Source: Piscicola geometra (taxonomy: Eukaryota > Annelida > Clitellata > Hirudinida > Piscicolidae). From it: a stretch of DNA of 64,000 bases. The stretch covers positions 3,710,658 through 3,774,657 of the forward strand of contig OX030963.1 in the NCBI GenBank assembly GCA_943735955.1, in the 5' to 3' direction. Positions 1 through 14,770 of this stretch are shown piece after piece. The number at the start of each line of letters is the position of its first letter. Position 1 is the stretch's first letter. The notes under the pieces were generated by a model that saw only the letters and a list, made by a program, of their open reading frames with translations, was not told where the DNA came from and searched no databases. Made by a program: the position numbers and the translations under genes.

Positions 1-1030
1 GGACGTGTTGATGTACGAATGCAAAAAATAATCAATTAGTATGTAGAAAATATTATTCAAGTAAAGATAATTAAAAAGGTTGGTTTTAAAATAATAATTA
101 TGTCAAAAACAAGATGAAAACACATTAAAAACAAAACGAATGATATAAGGATGTGAGTAGAACAAAGAAAAATGATTTTTTTATAAAAACTCATTCTATT
201 TTTTGTACTTTTTTTTCTATTTGCGTTACCTGTATGGATATGTTTGCAGTTTTTCTTCAGATGCATGCACACACATACAAAATACACGCCCATACACACA
301 CACATACACAGACAAACACACACACTAACACACGCAAACACACACACACACAACTGTTTCAGCATTATCTGTAGTGGAGGATTGAAGGAGGTTTCGAGGA
401 AGTCAGAGGGCCTTGCAAGCACCCATCAACCCTCCATCAATCACCCTCCTAACCTTTTCACCTTTCTTTTTCATTAGTTCACTCATCCATCTTCCCCCAA
501 TTATCCATCCACTTATCCATTACCTCAGAATCCACTTCTCCATTCACTCATCATTTAATTCACCAATGCGCCATTCTTAAACAAATTCATTCCCTATTTA
601 ATTAGCAATTATGCTTTTCAAAAGTTCATTTCTCATTCCCGCTTTAATATCCTTTAAAATACCCCTGAAACTGCTTCTCGGACATTACTGAGGATTAATT
701 CATTAGGCATCTTCTTCGCTCACAACTCTTCAACTTCTTCATTTGTATTTAATTTCTCTTTTATATCTCTTATAACGCGTCTCCCACTCCAAGCAATCAA
801 AGCTTTGGCTCTTGTTACAACTACAACTAAGACCACCGCTTCTACTACTTTTACTGCTTCTGATACCTTAACTTGTATAACCACTAGTACTTTAATGATG
901 TTATTATTATTTTTATTGTTGCTACTCTGACTGTTCGACTACCCATTAACATATTAAAAAATAAAAGTAATATTTGTATCGAATAAAATCATAATTTTTA
1001 GTATTGTGTAATTCATCGAGCCATTCATAA

Positions 1031-1062
<32 letters not shown>

Positions 1063-2300
1063 ATACTACTACCATCACCAATGCCTCGAGTCATGATTAT
1101 AGTAATGCATATTCGTCTGCAGTAATTCTCCCGACCCATCCATTCATTGCTCGTTCAACTTGCATCTAACTTCCATCCATTCATCCATTCGGTCATTTGG
1201 TCACTTACTGGTTAACCTCTTTTTCAAATAATTCTTTCATCTATTCATTTCTTTATCTTTTTAACCATTTATCAACCTTCATCCATGTACATTTATCCTT
1301 TAATCTTCCTCCTTGTTCACTTATTCAACCATCAGTTTTCTTATCTCTCCACTCAGTCATTTTCTTCTCGATGCATCCTTTTATACCCAAATCCATTCAC
1401 TTAACCATCTATCCACCTATTCATTTAGGAACTCTTCTATCAAACAACCCATCCATTTTTTTTATCCACCAACCCATCCATCATTTCACCAATCCATCCA
1501 TTCAATTTTTTAGATCCACTAATCCATCCATTTATCCACCTTTCCCTTCTGTCATTTATTCAGTTTTCAAGGCATTCGTTTCACCCACCAATCTGGCCTG
1601 CTTATTTAGACTATCTTAAGCTGTATCTTCATTTATAACGACCCCCGATTATCCATTAATCTATCTAAATGTCTAGCTATCCATCCATCTATCTATCTAT
1701 CCATTTATCCAACCATCCATCAATTCGATCACTTTATCATCTGTCAAGTCCTCCATCCAATGAATTGACTTAAAGTATTTCCATTTACTGATGCAAAACC
1801 TCTTTTTTATTCTTTTTATTATTATGAATTGGAATCATATTTATCTTTAATTTTTATTTTCTATTTTGCTCAGTACACCAAGTATGATTTCAGAGTCATT
1901 AAAACTCTTGAATTTAAGCTGGTCATTCATCCAATAATTCTACCAGTGATTATTGGTTTTTTCTTTTTTTACAAAATGTCTCAGTGAACCAAAGATGGAC
2001 GGATGGATGGATGCACCCCGTCAATCAATATCATAATAGTAGTCATTCAAATGTATCCATCTCGCAATTAACTCGTTTATCTCGTAATTTTTTCATATTT
2101 TCAACTTACCATTTATCCATCCATTCATCTTTCAATCAATCCAGCCATCCATCCCTCCTTTCATTTATTCACTCATCCATCCATCCATCCATCCATCCAT
2201 CCCTCCATCCATCCATCCATCCATCCATTCATCCATCCAGTCATCCATCCATCCATCCCATATTAATTCATCCGAACCAACATCACGACTAATCGCCTCG
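1..2300. repeat. ATCC/CA microsatellite-rich intergenic DNA
   Basis: Contains a CA tract (about 288-352), a short TAC array (1033-1062) and scattered or clustered ATCC/CATC units (about 1140-1740, densest at 2105-2258). The open frames here (Ser/His/Pro- or Cys/Val-rich) follow from the repeats. No gene is seen. Confidence 0.7.
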
Positions 2301-2473
2301 TCTCTTTGATAAAGCACCCTTCTCTTTTTTTGGAGTTTTACGCTTTGAGTTTTGAATATTTTTTAGTCAAAAAATTTTTAAAAGTAATTTTTTAAATTTC
2401 GGAAAAAATAGTTATTGAAAATGTGATTAATATTACAAAGGCATAATGAAAAAGTAATAATAAATGCTATAAT

Positions 2474-2645
2474 TGATTATAATTCTAACAAAGATCATTT
2501 CATAATATTTTATAATTGTTTATAATTCTAACAAAGATCATTTCATAATATTTTATAATTGTTTATAATTCTAACAAAGATCATTTAATAAATTTTATAA
2601 TTGATTATAATTCTAACAAAAATCATATTTATAAATTTCATAACG
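2474..2645. repeat. 43-bp tandem repeat, about four copies
   Basis: The unit begins TTATAATTCTAACAAAGATC and continues with ATTTCATAATATTTTATAATTGT. The first two copies are nearly identical and the last two diverge. Non-coding. Confidence 0.8.
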
Positions 2646-3104
2646 TATCTTTTTTATTCCTTGTATTTATTTTTCATTATTTAATATGGCTTTTCTGCTC
2701 GTGTTTTCATTGTAAACAGTTCCATAATCTTATTATCAGAAAAACTACTCTCGCATCGTCATCAAAACCATCCCTATCACTTATATAGGCATCATCACCA
2801 TCACCACTCCCTTCATAATCATCATCATCAATTTCACCACCATCATCATCATCATCCTCATCATAATCATCGGCCTCATCTCATTCATCATTCTCGTATT
2901 CATCATCATCGTATTCCAATTAACGATCTACCACAAAAAGCATTTTCATTTAATTTGTCTAATGTACGAAGTGTGTGCGTGCGTGTGGAGAGATAATGTA
3001 CGTGTGTACGTGCGTACAAATGCTTAAGGACGTGAAGCTCGAGTGCCACTCTGTCTCTGCCATCCTTTTATGTACCGATCTCTATCACTTGAACTTCCAT
3101 CACT

Positions 3105-3476
<372 letters not shown>

Positions 3477-4369
3477 TCTGTTTATGTGATTTTTTTTGTA
3501 TTTGAGAGCGGGCTTCAGGGTTTAAATATTAATAAAAACAAAATAATTATTTTTAAAATTTAATTATGCTTCTTAACTATTTTTTATTTGTTTTGAAAAA
3601 CGAATAAAAACAAAAAATAATTTTTTTAAAATGTCAAAAAAATATTTTTTAAATCTATTTTGATTTTCCTTCCTAATGCGTCCAAACTTTCTATCTATAT
3701 TTGTAACTTCAGCGATGAGAGCATTTCAGTACATTTTCATGATTTCAATTTTTTCTCTTCAAATAAAGTTTAAGTTTTTTAAAATTTATTTTGAAACTCT
3801 ATTTTTCACCCAACATTTTATTAACTCATTTATTTAAAATAATAATCTTTATTCCAATGTCTCAAACCCCTAAAGAGAGGTTGAATTGAACCACAAAAAT
3901 GTTGTAAAACAGTTTTCTTTTTTTCTTCTATTTTTAAAGAATAATAACTTTTAAAGAAAATTCTATTAAAAACGTTAAAAATTTTAGTTGGTTTTATTCT
4001 GTACAAACTTTTCGTATCCATCGAACCAAGACACAACAGCGAAGGATTGAAAGGTTTGTAGGAGATTAAGTCATTAATCTGATCAGAATTTTGAAAAAAA
4101 AACGATTTCATGTGTGTTTGTTGTTAAAAAAAACTGTAAAAATTAAGTTTGAATGCAATTACACGTGTTAATACACGTAAACATATTAACGCGAAAACAT
4201 GCGTATAAACACATAAAAAACACACATGAACACATACAAAAAATCACACACAAAACTGGAAATAAACACACAAAAATACGTAGTAGTATTTTCACTGGTT
4301 GTTTGTTCCTTTGTTTGTATGCAGGACGCTTGTAAGCAGCATAAATGTTCGCTTGGAGATTTGAATGAG

Positions 4370-4742
<373 letters not shown>

Positions 4743-4749
4743 TAATATA

Positions 4750-7700
4750 TTTATTTATGTTAAATTTTATAGGAAAATCCCTATTACCTCTGATACTTTA
4801 CCAAACTCTGCTATTTCTATTAATGCATTTATGGGTATATAAAAAATTGTTTTTAATCCCAACTTTGATTTGATTTCATTGGTAAAACAGATTTCATCCT
4901 TTTCAGCCGACATAACTTCCAAAAAAAACAAATTATATAAATAACTAAATAAATATTTTTTTTTAAATGCCAATATTTAACACATTAACAATTTCAAACT
5001 TTTAAAAAAAGTTAAAAGAAGGATTAAATAAAAAAATTGAAGTGATAGGAACTCGAAGATCTCATATTTAAAAACCCATTATAGAGTCCAGCCTCCACTC
5101 ACCACCGTTCATGCATCAAATTATCCATACCTTTCACAACACTCTTCCTTTCCTCACCACACTTTTCATCATGACCATCATCTTCATTCCTATTACCACT
5201 ACTACTTTTTCCCATCACCACCCTTTTCACTGCTACCTTCTTTTACCACCCCATCACCACCTTATTTCACCACGCTATCACCATGTTATTTTCACCACCC
5301 TCATCACCACTCTACCCCATCCTCCACCCTCATCACTACTCCACCCTATTCTCCACCCTCGGCACCACTCCATCCCATCCTCCACCCTCATCACTACTCC
5401 ACCATATTCTCCACCCTCGGCACCACTCCACCCCATCCTCCACTCTCGCCACCACTCCACCCCATCCTCCACCCTCATCATCATAATCATTACACTTTCA
5501 GAGTAAAGTACTCACAGGCCTCTCAAGCAAAAGTACTCTCGTAGTTATAACCAAGTGGCATTCGATAATTTAAACTGTTTTTTGATAAAATAAAATAATC
5601 TTTTGCACGTTAAAAAAATAATTTTTAATTTAAAAATAATTTTGAAACTTTTATTATTATTATTCTTTTTTTGTGACACATTTTTTTGAGATTTAAAATT
5701 AAATTTAAACAAAAGAAGCAAATGTATTCGGTAATTTATGGCGTTTGGCACGTAGTAGGGATAAGGCCGTAGTGGAAAAGTTTAATTAGCTTCGTGTTAT
5801 TGCTTTGCTTTTTATCAAAAATTGAACAAAAGAAAACTTTTAGCATTTTCTTTATAAACTCGTTTTAATTAGTAGCTATTTTCCCGTATCCACTTAGATT
5901 TGTTATCAAGCCTATTTCTGCACAATTAATTTGTTGTTTAAATTTTATATATAAATCATGTAAAAAAAACTCAAAAAATGAATTTATATTTCATAGAAAA
6001 AATAGAAAAAACAAAAAACAGTTTTTATCGATTGGGTCTATGTTTTCAGGGAGCCTCCGCCTTTCTAAATGGGACTATCGTGTTTCAATACACTGCCAGT
6101 GTATTTGTTTCCACTTCTCCATTAAAATATTATTATTTTTTAAAGAAAATTATTTTAAAAATTATTGGTTTGTTTTTTCTTTCGTTTTTAGATTGCGTAT
6201 AAACCTATCAATAATTATGTTATTCAAACTTTTAACAATTTATATTTATCACTCTATTTTTCATTTTACAAACTGTTCTCTTATTCCTTTTCAACTCATC
6301 GTTAAACTTTTTTTAAAATAAATTTAGAAAAATCATTTCTAGTCGCATTACTTCATCTTTTATTTATTAATTTTGTAAGATATATTTTTATTGTCCTCAA
6401 CCTTTCCTCTGACCCGGATTTATCATAAGCTTTCTTGGAAAACAATAAAAAATTACTCATTATCGAATTTATAATTAAATTCTCTTCTGTTGATTATTCA
6501 AAAAAAAAGAATTTAAAAATACAAAAAACACAAGATAAATACTTTTCTCACCTTCATTCCAAAAAAGCGTTTACCGAAAAACTTCGTTTCAAATAGATTG
6601 AACTATGTTTAATGAATTCATTTATTTTTTCTAAAATAAAAACTAAATAATATATTCAATTAGAGTTAAATAAGTTAATATTTAAGTGAATCAGTTTTTT
6701 AGTTTTGATAAAAACTGATGCTTTTTCGTGATTTGTATTTTTCCAAACGTACCTGGACTTTTAAAAATTCAAAATCAGAAAAACGATCACCAATCTTTAA
6801 TGAAAACAAAACTAAAAAACTAAACAGCTTTATGGTGCAATTCTCGGTTTTATTCAAAAGAGGAGAGAGAGAAAGAGAGAGAAAACGAGAAAGAGAGAAA
6901 AAAAGAGATGAAGATAGAAGAGAGTAGACTTCATTTTTTCATAGTTATATTTTCATAAACTAAAAAGAAAAATGGTGCTGGAAAAACTCAAAAAAATAAT
7001 GAACGATTTAAGAGCGTCAGAAGAGAATGAACTTAAAAGAGAAATTTGAATTGGATGAATGCTTTTTAAAACTTCAAAAGGTAACAAAGTTTGAAAAAAA
7101 ATAGAGCAAAATTCTTGAAAGTTCTAAAGAATGATTAGAAAAAATTGTTTTTTGAACTTTAAAAAAAAATAGGCAGAATAAAGATAACTTGTTTGAAATT
7201 AAGACATTACAAACTCACATAAATGTATTCTATGGCAAATAATATTTTGTTGAAAAAATATATAAAAACTAAACAAAAAGTCCAAAATAAAACTTACAGA
7301 GGAAGGCACTAAATCTTGGATTTTAAATTCATGAGATGAGGCGTTAAAGGCGCGTACGGTTTTCCACTAAAGAGACAGGCGTTCATTAATATTAATTCAT
7401 TTCGTTTTCACGAACATACCACACACACAAGTATACGCGTCAATACCCAGACGAACAAGGACCATAAACAAACAGACAAACACATATGCAAAAAACAAAC
7501 AAAAACACACATACGAAAATAAAGACACATAAATACACACACACAAACACAATGATTCGTTTTTCGTTCATATTCCAGGATCAAAAAACACACAAACATA
7601 AACCTACTCATTAGAAACACATTCAAAAACACACACAAAGGCGTAGTTCCCATCGATAGATGAAAAGCTCTACCCAGTCACAAACAAATAAAAACACACA

Positions 7701-9600
7701 AAAACTTTGTTTTAAATATAAAAATAAACAATAAGACCCACATAAACTTGAAAACCTAGACCAAATAAAAAACAGAAAAAAACAAAAGATGTAGACAAAA
7801 ACAACAAACAATCAAATGGTCAGACACACAGACAAAACCGGAGCGGTTTTTCTATGAATATTCCGATGCGTTTAAAGAACCATAAAAGCCAGACAACATT
7901 CATGCAAACATAGACACAAACAGACACACAAACAACACATAAATTTTTAAAAACCACATTTTTTTTCCGACTAAAACACACATACTGAAATATTTGATCA
8001 ACTTGATGATAGAGCACAATTTATGGCTAAAAAACACAAAAAAGCTCCCAAACGCACCCATACATAACAAACAAAAAAAACACATAAAAAACAAATACAA
8101 ACAGACAAACAAACAACCACACAAACACATACAAACAGACAAACAAACAACCACACAAACACATACAAACGCACACTTCCAAACGTACATATCACCAGCA
8201 GCATTGCAGATTCTTGCTTTCCGTTACGCCTTCTTAAAGCCTCGCAAACTGACGAACCATTTTTTTTAATTTTGATAAAAAGTTGAAAAATATTTTATCT
8301 TTTATGAAGTGGATGTTTTAAATGTTAAAATTGTATTTTTAGGTTCATAACTCAATTTTTAAAGTTGATATTTCTATCAAGAGAATTTGTGTAAAGAATC
8401 TGTAATCATTTTCTTATATTAAATAAAGCTACAATTTAATTCATCTTAATCTAACTTTGTATGATAATAATTTTTTAATCATTTGAAAAAAATTTCAAAC
8501 AACGTTTTAAAGAAAAGAAAAAAAGTCTCCAAAAATTTACATGTACCTAATTTATCCTATATCTAAATTTTTTTCAAATCACCTACATAATATAAACAAT
8601 TTTTCAAAATTAACACCATTATTCCTATTTACCTTTTGACTTTTATTGTCTTTAATATATTTTTATTTTTCTGTTTTGGCTTGCTCATATTGCCACGTAC
8701 CCATTGTCAGTCATATTCATAACTCCTCAATACATCCTTCTTTGTCCCTTCAATTTAACCCAATATTAACATTTTATTTTCTTTATTATTATAACACTCA
8801 ATATTTTCTGAATATTTTAGAAAATTTTAAAATGATTTTTAAATTTAATGTTGATAAAACATTCAATTGTATAGTTTGTTATTGTTGATCATTTTCATCC
8901 TTATTCTCTTCTTCCTTCTCTTCCTCATCATTATCATCACCACTACCACTATCACCACCACTTCTCGTACTTAGTTTCTTTCTTCCTTCATCAGCTTGAA
9001 AATTAACTAGATCTTTTCTTTCATTCAGATTGTCTTCTTCGTCATCTTATCAATCATTATTCCCTCTCCATTAAATTTTATTCTATCACCTTCAAGTTAG
9101 CATTCCAACACTCGTCTCTTCAGCACCACCGCTACCGTTAGCACCAGCATCCTTTTTCTTTGTTAGATTAGTATTGTCCATCATAATCATCATGACCATC
9201 CTCATAATCACCATCATAATCATCATCATCATAATTATTTTTTCTATCATCATTAATGTCACTATTAGTACCAGAAATATCAAATTCATTATCATTTTCA
9301 CCTTCTTCATCCTTGTTGACTCATGTAAACAAATGATCGGAATGTGAACTCCATTCAACACACACAGTTCCAGTCAATCCTGCTCTTTTTCATCGGTTGA
9401 ATTTATAAAATATATAAAAAGTTAGTAAAGGCATAAAATTAATTGTAAAAGCTTTTTAGAGCTTAAATAGTTGGTAAAAAGTGTTTAAAAAGCCTTTTAT
9501 TTAGGTTTAAGTGTTCTATAAAAGAGTACTAATGGATGAATGCATAAAAACTAACAATAGAGTAACTAAAAAAACATTAAAGTAGAATAGAATAATTAAT
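4750..9600. other. Intergenic DNA without a supported gene
   Basis: AT-rich, with a CCACC/TCATC-rich stretch (5110-5500), a GA-rich tract (6860-6925), CA-rich stretches of AACACACA type (7410-8180, including a repeated AAACAGACAAACAAACAACC unit) and CAT/ATC repeats (8890-9340). One isolated exon-like segment at 6049 is listed separately. Confidence 0.6.
6049..6130 (+). other. Possible isolated exon
   Basis: TATGTTTTCAG is followed by an open GC-richer stretch reading GASAFLNGTIVFQYTASVFV. GT dinucleotides follow within it. No partner exons or family recognised. Confidence 0.18.
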
Positions 9601-9717
9601 GTTTTGGATTTTCGTGATAATGGTAATGATAAAGATAACGATGGTCACGATGCTAGTAGCAGTAGAAAGATTGGTAGTACTAGTAATAATATCTTTAACA
9701 ATATAAGTAGAATTAGA

Positions 9718-10250
<533 letters not shown>

Positions 10251-10610
10251 CATCATTATCAACAGATATTACTACAATGACCATAAATATTCCGACCGCT
10301 GCACTTAATAAAGTTTATATTACATCGAATCGCCAATTCAAATACATTCACAGACTTCAATATGTAAACCTTCAACCCTCTATTTCCGAATCAAACAAAT
10401 TTGTTTCTATCTGCTATACTAGTTGCTTTCCTGCAGGGCCATTACTAAGTATATTTGATTCTTTTATTTTTTATACTAGTTTTTATTATAATTGAAACAG
10501 TTTATTAATGAGTCATTGTCTTTTAAATAGTGTTTTTTCATAGTTTTCACATGCGTTTCTTTGTCCTTAACCCTCTAACCATCTACTTACTAACTCTTTT
10601 TTCTCTTTAG

Positions 10611-10700
10611 AATCCATCTACTAAAAGATGTTTATTAAATTCCGCGGAGTTTTCATTACAAAGAGTCTTCCGTAAATGTTGTATGAACATTCATTCTTAA
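10611..10700 (+). CDS. Orphan exon-like segment, possibly a terminal exon
   Basis: A strong acceptor (ACTCTTTTTTCTCTTTAG) is followed by 29 codons and TAA: NPSTKRCLLNSAEFSLQRVF then RKCCMNIHS. A donor-like GTAAAT also occurs inside, so it could be an internal exon. No partner exons or family were recognised. Confidence 0.28.
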   Translation, partial: NPSTKRCLLNSAEFSLQRVFRKCCMNIHS

Positions 10701-11444
10701 AAGCGCTTTAGAATATTTTTTAAACAAAATTTAAAAGCATTGTTTCTTTTATATTATATGTCTTTTCTAAAATTTAGAAAATTATTTAAATTTTTTTATT
10801 ATTGTATAAAACATCTTAAGAAACATAAATTTTTTTTATGACAAATGCTGTATTATTAAAAGAGTTCACATTTACATTTTTATTATCTCCTTATTATGAA
10901 CCGTTATAGGATACATGCCGTAAAGTGTATTATACATGTATATTCAATAATTCCTAAAAAGTGAGTTTTATTTAGAGTATTATATAGCTCCTTTTTTATT
11001 ATGAAAAGCTTTTAAAGTTTAATTTGATTATTATTTTCAACCACGCCCTCAATATAAAAAAAACGCCGGTTTTGTCATAAAAAAATACTTTTGCTACATT
11101 TTCTATAAAAATGTATGCTATAATTATAGTTTTTTCTTCCAATATATAATATTCCAATTAATGAATTTATTGATTTATAAATCAATACACGAATTAATAA
11201 TTCATTTTTAATAATAAATCATTTTTTATTAACGACATCGACCACAAGTGTTTCATGATATTCGTCAAGGTTGTTTTTTATAAACATTAAGTTTCCAGTA
11301 GTTGTTTGGGAAAATCTAATTTTCTTATTATAGTTGTTTTTATTATTCATATTTCTGAAAGTATGAAATTTTTGATAATTAATCTATTTAAGTTAATATC
11401 ACTTCAAAATAAATTTATTTTTTGTTTTTAATATATCTTGTTCC

Positions 11445-11614
11445 AACTCATATGTCAAATCATCCGCCTTTTACCCCATCCGAAAATTTGGAGTCAAACT
11501 CAGGAACAAAATGTGAAAAGAGTTAAATTCTTTTACAAATTATAATTCGATTTTAAAGTTTATATTGCGCAGGCTCATCGGAAAACTGGTCGAGACATAT
11601 TGATTAGCTCAGTG
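11445..11614 (+). other. Possible short coding segment
   Basis: An ATG opens MSNHPPFTPSENLESNSGTK then CEKS and a stop. A GTTAAA donor and a GCGCAG acceptor 51 bp apart would extend it to SSENWSRHID and a stop. Composition is better than background, but the intron would be very short and there is no family match. Confidence 0.18.
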
Positions 11615-12302
11615 GGCATGTATATATTTGTGATTGAATAATTCATCGACCCATTCACGCAATCATGCATTGAGCCAAGTCTGAGAGGGGGGTAGGAGGG
11701 TGGTGGCAATAGTGTGGTATGATGATGTGGTATAGTGATAGTCTTTTGGTGGTATGGTTGTGGTATGATGTGGAATGATGGTGGCGTAGAGATAGTGATT
11801 GGAGAAGTGTGGTAAAAAACTGTATTACCAGAAACTCTAGTTATGGCAATGGAGTTTTTTCATGGTGGTATGATATGGTTCAGTGTGGTGGTGTATTGAT
11901 GGTTTGATGCCGATGATGAAGATGGCTGCAATACTTAGATGAGTTTAGTTTTTGGAAGTGGTGTAGTGTAGTGTTGAAGTGATGGCTGTGCTGAGTTAGT
12001 AAATTCAGTAGTAGTTATGAGAGAAAGGCGGTTACTCTAGTTTTTTTTACCGTATTGGCTAAGAGAATTAGGAATATCGAAATAGCAGAATGTATACAGT
12101 TGCTATGCTGGATTTTAAAAATCATGAAACTAATCTGAAAGTTTTTTATATTTCATTATATTTATTTAATTAAAATTTGTCATTTAATCAAAATTTGCCA
12201 TTTTTATTGTACAGTTTTGGATTAATGTTCACAAGAGTGGGTTGTGTTGAAGTTTACCGACACCAAACGAATAAAAGAAAATATTTGAAAATTATTAAGA
12301 TT

Positions 12303-12375
12303 CCTCAATCAATCAATCAACCACAAATGATTTGTATAGCGCCCTTTACTAAGTGAGCAAAAGCGCAAAATTCCT
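12303..12375 (-). mobile_element. Retroposon-like 3' tail, minus orientation
   Basis: On the minus strand it reads AAGGGCGCTATACAAATCAT then TTGTGGTTGATTGATTGATT. It shares the GCGCTATA core and ATTG tail with 14604-14648. No body with A/B boxes was recognised upstream. Confidence 0.4.
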
Positions 12376-14148
12376 ATATTAAAAACTAGAAAAAAAAGTA
12401 TTTTATTAAAAAAACACCAACGGCAACAGAAAAAACAAAAATAATTCAACACAAAAGCATGTTTAACCCCTTATCAACACAATAAACATAAACAAAATCA
12501 AGATGTTTTCTAGAGTTTTGTTAAAAGAATGTTTTATTCATTAAAACAAGAAAATATGTTGATTAATTAATGTCTTTGATTTATTATATGTCAAATATGA
12601 AAACAATTTAAACCTTAAATGGCTTTTAAAACTTAGATGTTTTTGGTTTTCAAAATGACTTAGCAACAAATTGTTCCAAAGTTAAATGAACTGAAATGTT
12701 TAAAAAAGACTTTAACAAATAAGAAGGAATAGTAGAATGTTAAATATATGATGTTATAATATATTTTTGAAAAAGGCATTATAAATAAGTAATTTAGAGA
12801 ATTTTATAAGTAATGCTTATAAATAAATCAAATTAATGTATATATATACAAAAGATTTAATTTGTTAAAATAAATAAAAATCAATAGAATATGACTTTCA
12901 AATCGAAAAAACTAAACTGATTTTTTCAATACTTTGAATATATATTTTAAGTAGACATCGTCACAATTGATGTATCAAACAGGCTGGATGGTGCAAACCC
13001 TTCATCCATCCATCATTCATAATTTTTATAGATATTCTTTTTCTTTTATAATTATTATCCACTATTTTTTCTCCATCTCTTTCAACTCTACATTTATCTC
13101 CTATTTTTAATTTTTTTACTATACTTTTATCTATCATTTAATCAATTTATATGTCTCAAAATATTAAAGCATTTATTTGACACACTCTTAATCATTCCAT
13201 CAACCTCACGTTACTTTAGTCTAAAGTTTTTAGATCAATCATAATCCGTTATTTATAATTATTTTGAACTTCTTCATTAACTCTCACTAAAACCTCCATC
13301 CATTTATCTAACCACCATCCACTCACTCACCAATTCATTTATTTATTTCCTTCATCCCCATCGTTCGATTTATCAAGCACTTTCAACATCCCTACATTTC
13401 TTTCAATCTAATTATTGACCTATACTGAATAAGCTTACTACCCATTTGTTCATCCATCTATTCATCCGTGGTTTAATCCTTTCATTCATCCATCCAACCA
13501 TCCATATTTCTGTCAATCCATCCATTCATCAATCTATCCTTCTTCTCACTCAGTCATTATTCCTTCGTCCAACTTTTAATTTTTTCCAAATGATGATGAT
13601 GATGAAAATGAGGATGGAGTTGCTGACGGTGATGATGGTGATGACGATAGTCATAACTCATTGACCTTGATTAAGAAATCACAGGTTTTTTGAACAAAGA
13701 AATACTAATAGAAGTCCAAAAATGTATTTACTACCTGCATAGACTTCAAAACGCTTTTCCAAAACGAGAATATAACCATTAAAACCAACAAAAAACAAAA
13801 ACACTAGAATTAACAATAAATACAAAGATAGCAGTACTAACAGCAATAACAACTTTAACCCATTAACGCATGACTCAAAGGAATTAAATAATTTTTTTAC
13901 ATTTTATTGAAAAACTTATTCTAAAAAATAAAATCAAAAAATTATTCTGAAATATTTTATACAAAAAAAGTTATGATGAAAATAAAAAATGTCCTTAAAA
14001 AAGGACACTATGCATTGCTACTGACGGTAATCACGATTCGTGGTAGATGCTGAAGCACTCAAAATGTAAAGCTACATTAAATTTAGGGCATTTCTTTTGC
14101 ACTTTCTTTCCACATTGCTTGCATCTTTTTTGCCCATCTCCAATTTGA

Positions 14149-14590
14149 CTAATAAAATGATCTTATTAGTTTGGATACCACCGATCCACCAAGGCCTAAA
14201 TCGCTGTTGCACTCTTCTGATGCTCCTTGATATGGGTTTACCAAATAACCAAGCCTATTATTTAGACGCCAAACTGTATTCCCAAACCTTATAGGTTTCC
14301 CTCTGATAAGTTCTTTTGACGAATGCCTCCAATAATATGGCACGATTGATTCATCAATTGCCAAATGACATTCTTTGGGCTAAAACTTGTGAAATCTTTC
14401 ATTCATAGCATCAAATAATGGACGCACTTTGGCCATTCTGCCTAACTTATTAATTTTCTCTTTGTCATTGCAATGAAAATATCTTAATAATTATTCAAAT
14501 CTGTTGACAGTTATAGCATTGCTTACAGCTAGATTGTGTCCAAGGTCGCTTTGTTCGCAATACATCCTGCGATTTGCCAAAGGAACATAG
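14149..14590 (-). pseudogene. piggyBac transposase fragment
   Basis: The minus strand reads PLANRRMYCEQSDLGHNLAV, VNRFE, a stop, LLRYFHCNDKEK, KVRPLFDAMNERFHKF, a stop, then LAIDESIVPYYWRHSSKE and IRGKPIRFGNTVWRLNNRLG. The DES-containing motif and KPIRFG are typical of the piggyBac catalytic core (DDD family). At least two in-frame stops and the short length show that it is inactive. The later catalytic Asp residues are missing. Confidence 0.8.
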
Positions 14591-14770
14591 CCTTTTGAAT
14601 TTGAGGGTGGAGCGCTATAGAAAGTTATTTGATTGATTGATTGATTGCCTGAAAGAATGAGTATAGGCTATAATTATGCTTTCAGGTTTGCTCCTTTAGC
14701 AAACCGCAGGATTTACTGCGAACAAAGCGACCATGGACACAAACTAGCTATACTGTATAGTTATCAACTT
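14505..14770. repeat. Fold-back repeat inside the transposon
   Basis: The transposase segment around 14510-14590 (minus, LANRRMYCEQSD) is repeated in inverted orientation at about 14690-14770 (plus, LANRRIYCEQSDHGHKLA). Between them lies a GCGCTATAGAAAGTTATTTG segment ending in four GATT units. This is probably an internal rearrangement, or two half-elements joined head to head. Confidence 0.65.
14604..14648 (+). mobile_element. Retroposon-like 3' tail (GCGCTATA + ATTG repeats)
   Basis: GAGCGCTATAGAAAGTTATT followed by TGATTGATTGATTGATTG. A similar tail, inverted, is at 12303-12350, and the SINE at 36.6 kb ends in a related GGCGCATTATAAATAACC. Such tails recur on animal SINE/LINE 3' ends. 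Only the tail is recognisable here. Confidence 0.4.

Larger units (their letters stand above)
10701..13440. other. Intergenic DNA, low-complexity TGG/ATG stretch, no gene
   Basis: AT-rich except for a GTGG/TGATG-rich stretch (about 11680-12010). It holds the retroposon tail at 12303 and the doubtful coding piece at 11445. Nothing else is supported. Confidence 0.55.

Noticed and set aside
2100..2260. CRISPR-like regular spacing in the ATCC region
   Set aside because: Simple tetranucleotide repeat without unique spacers, in an animal genome.
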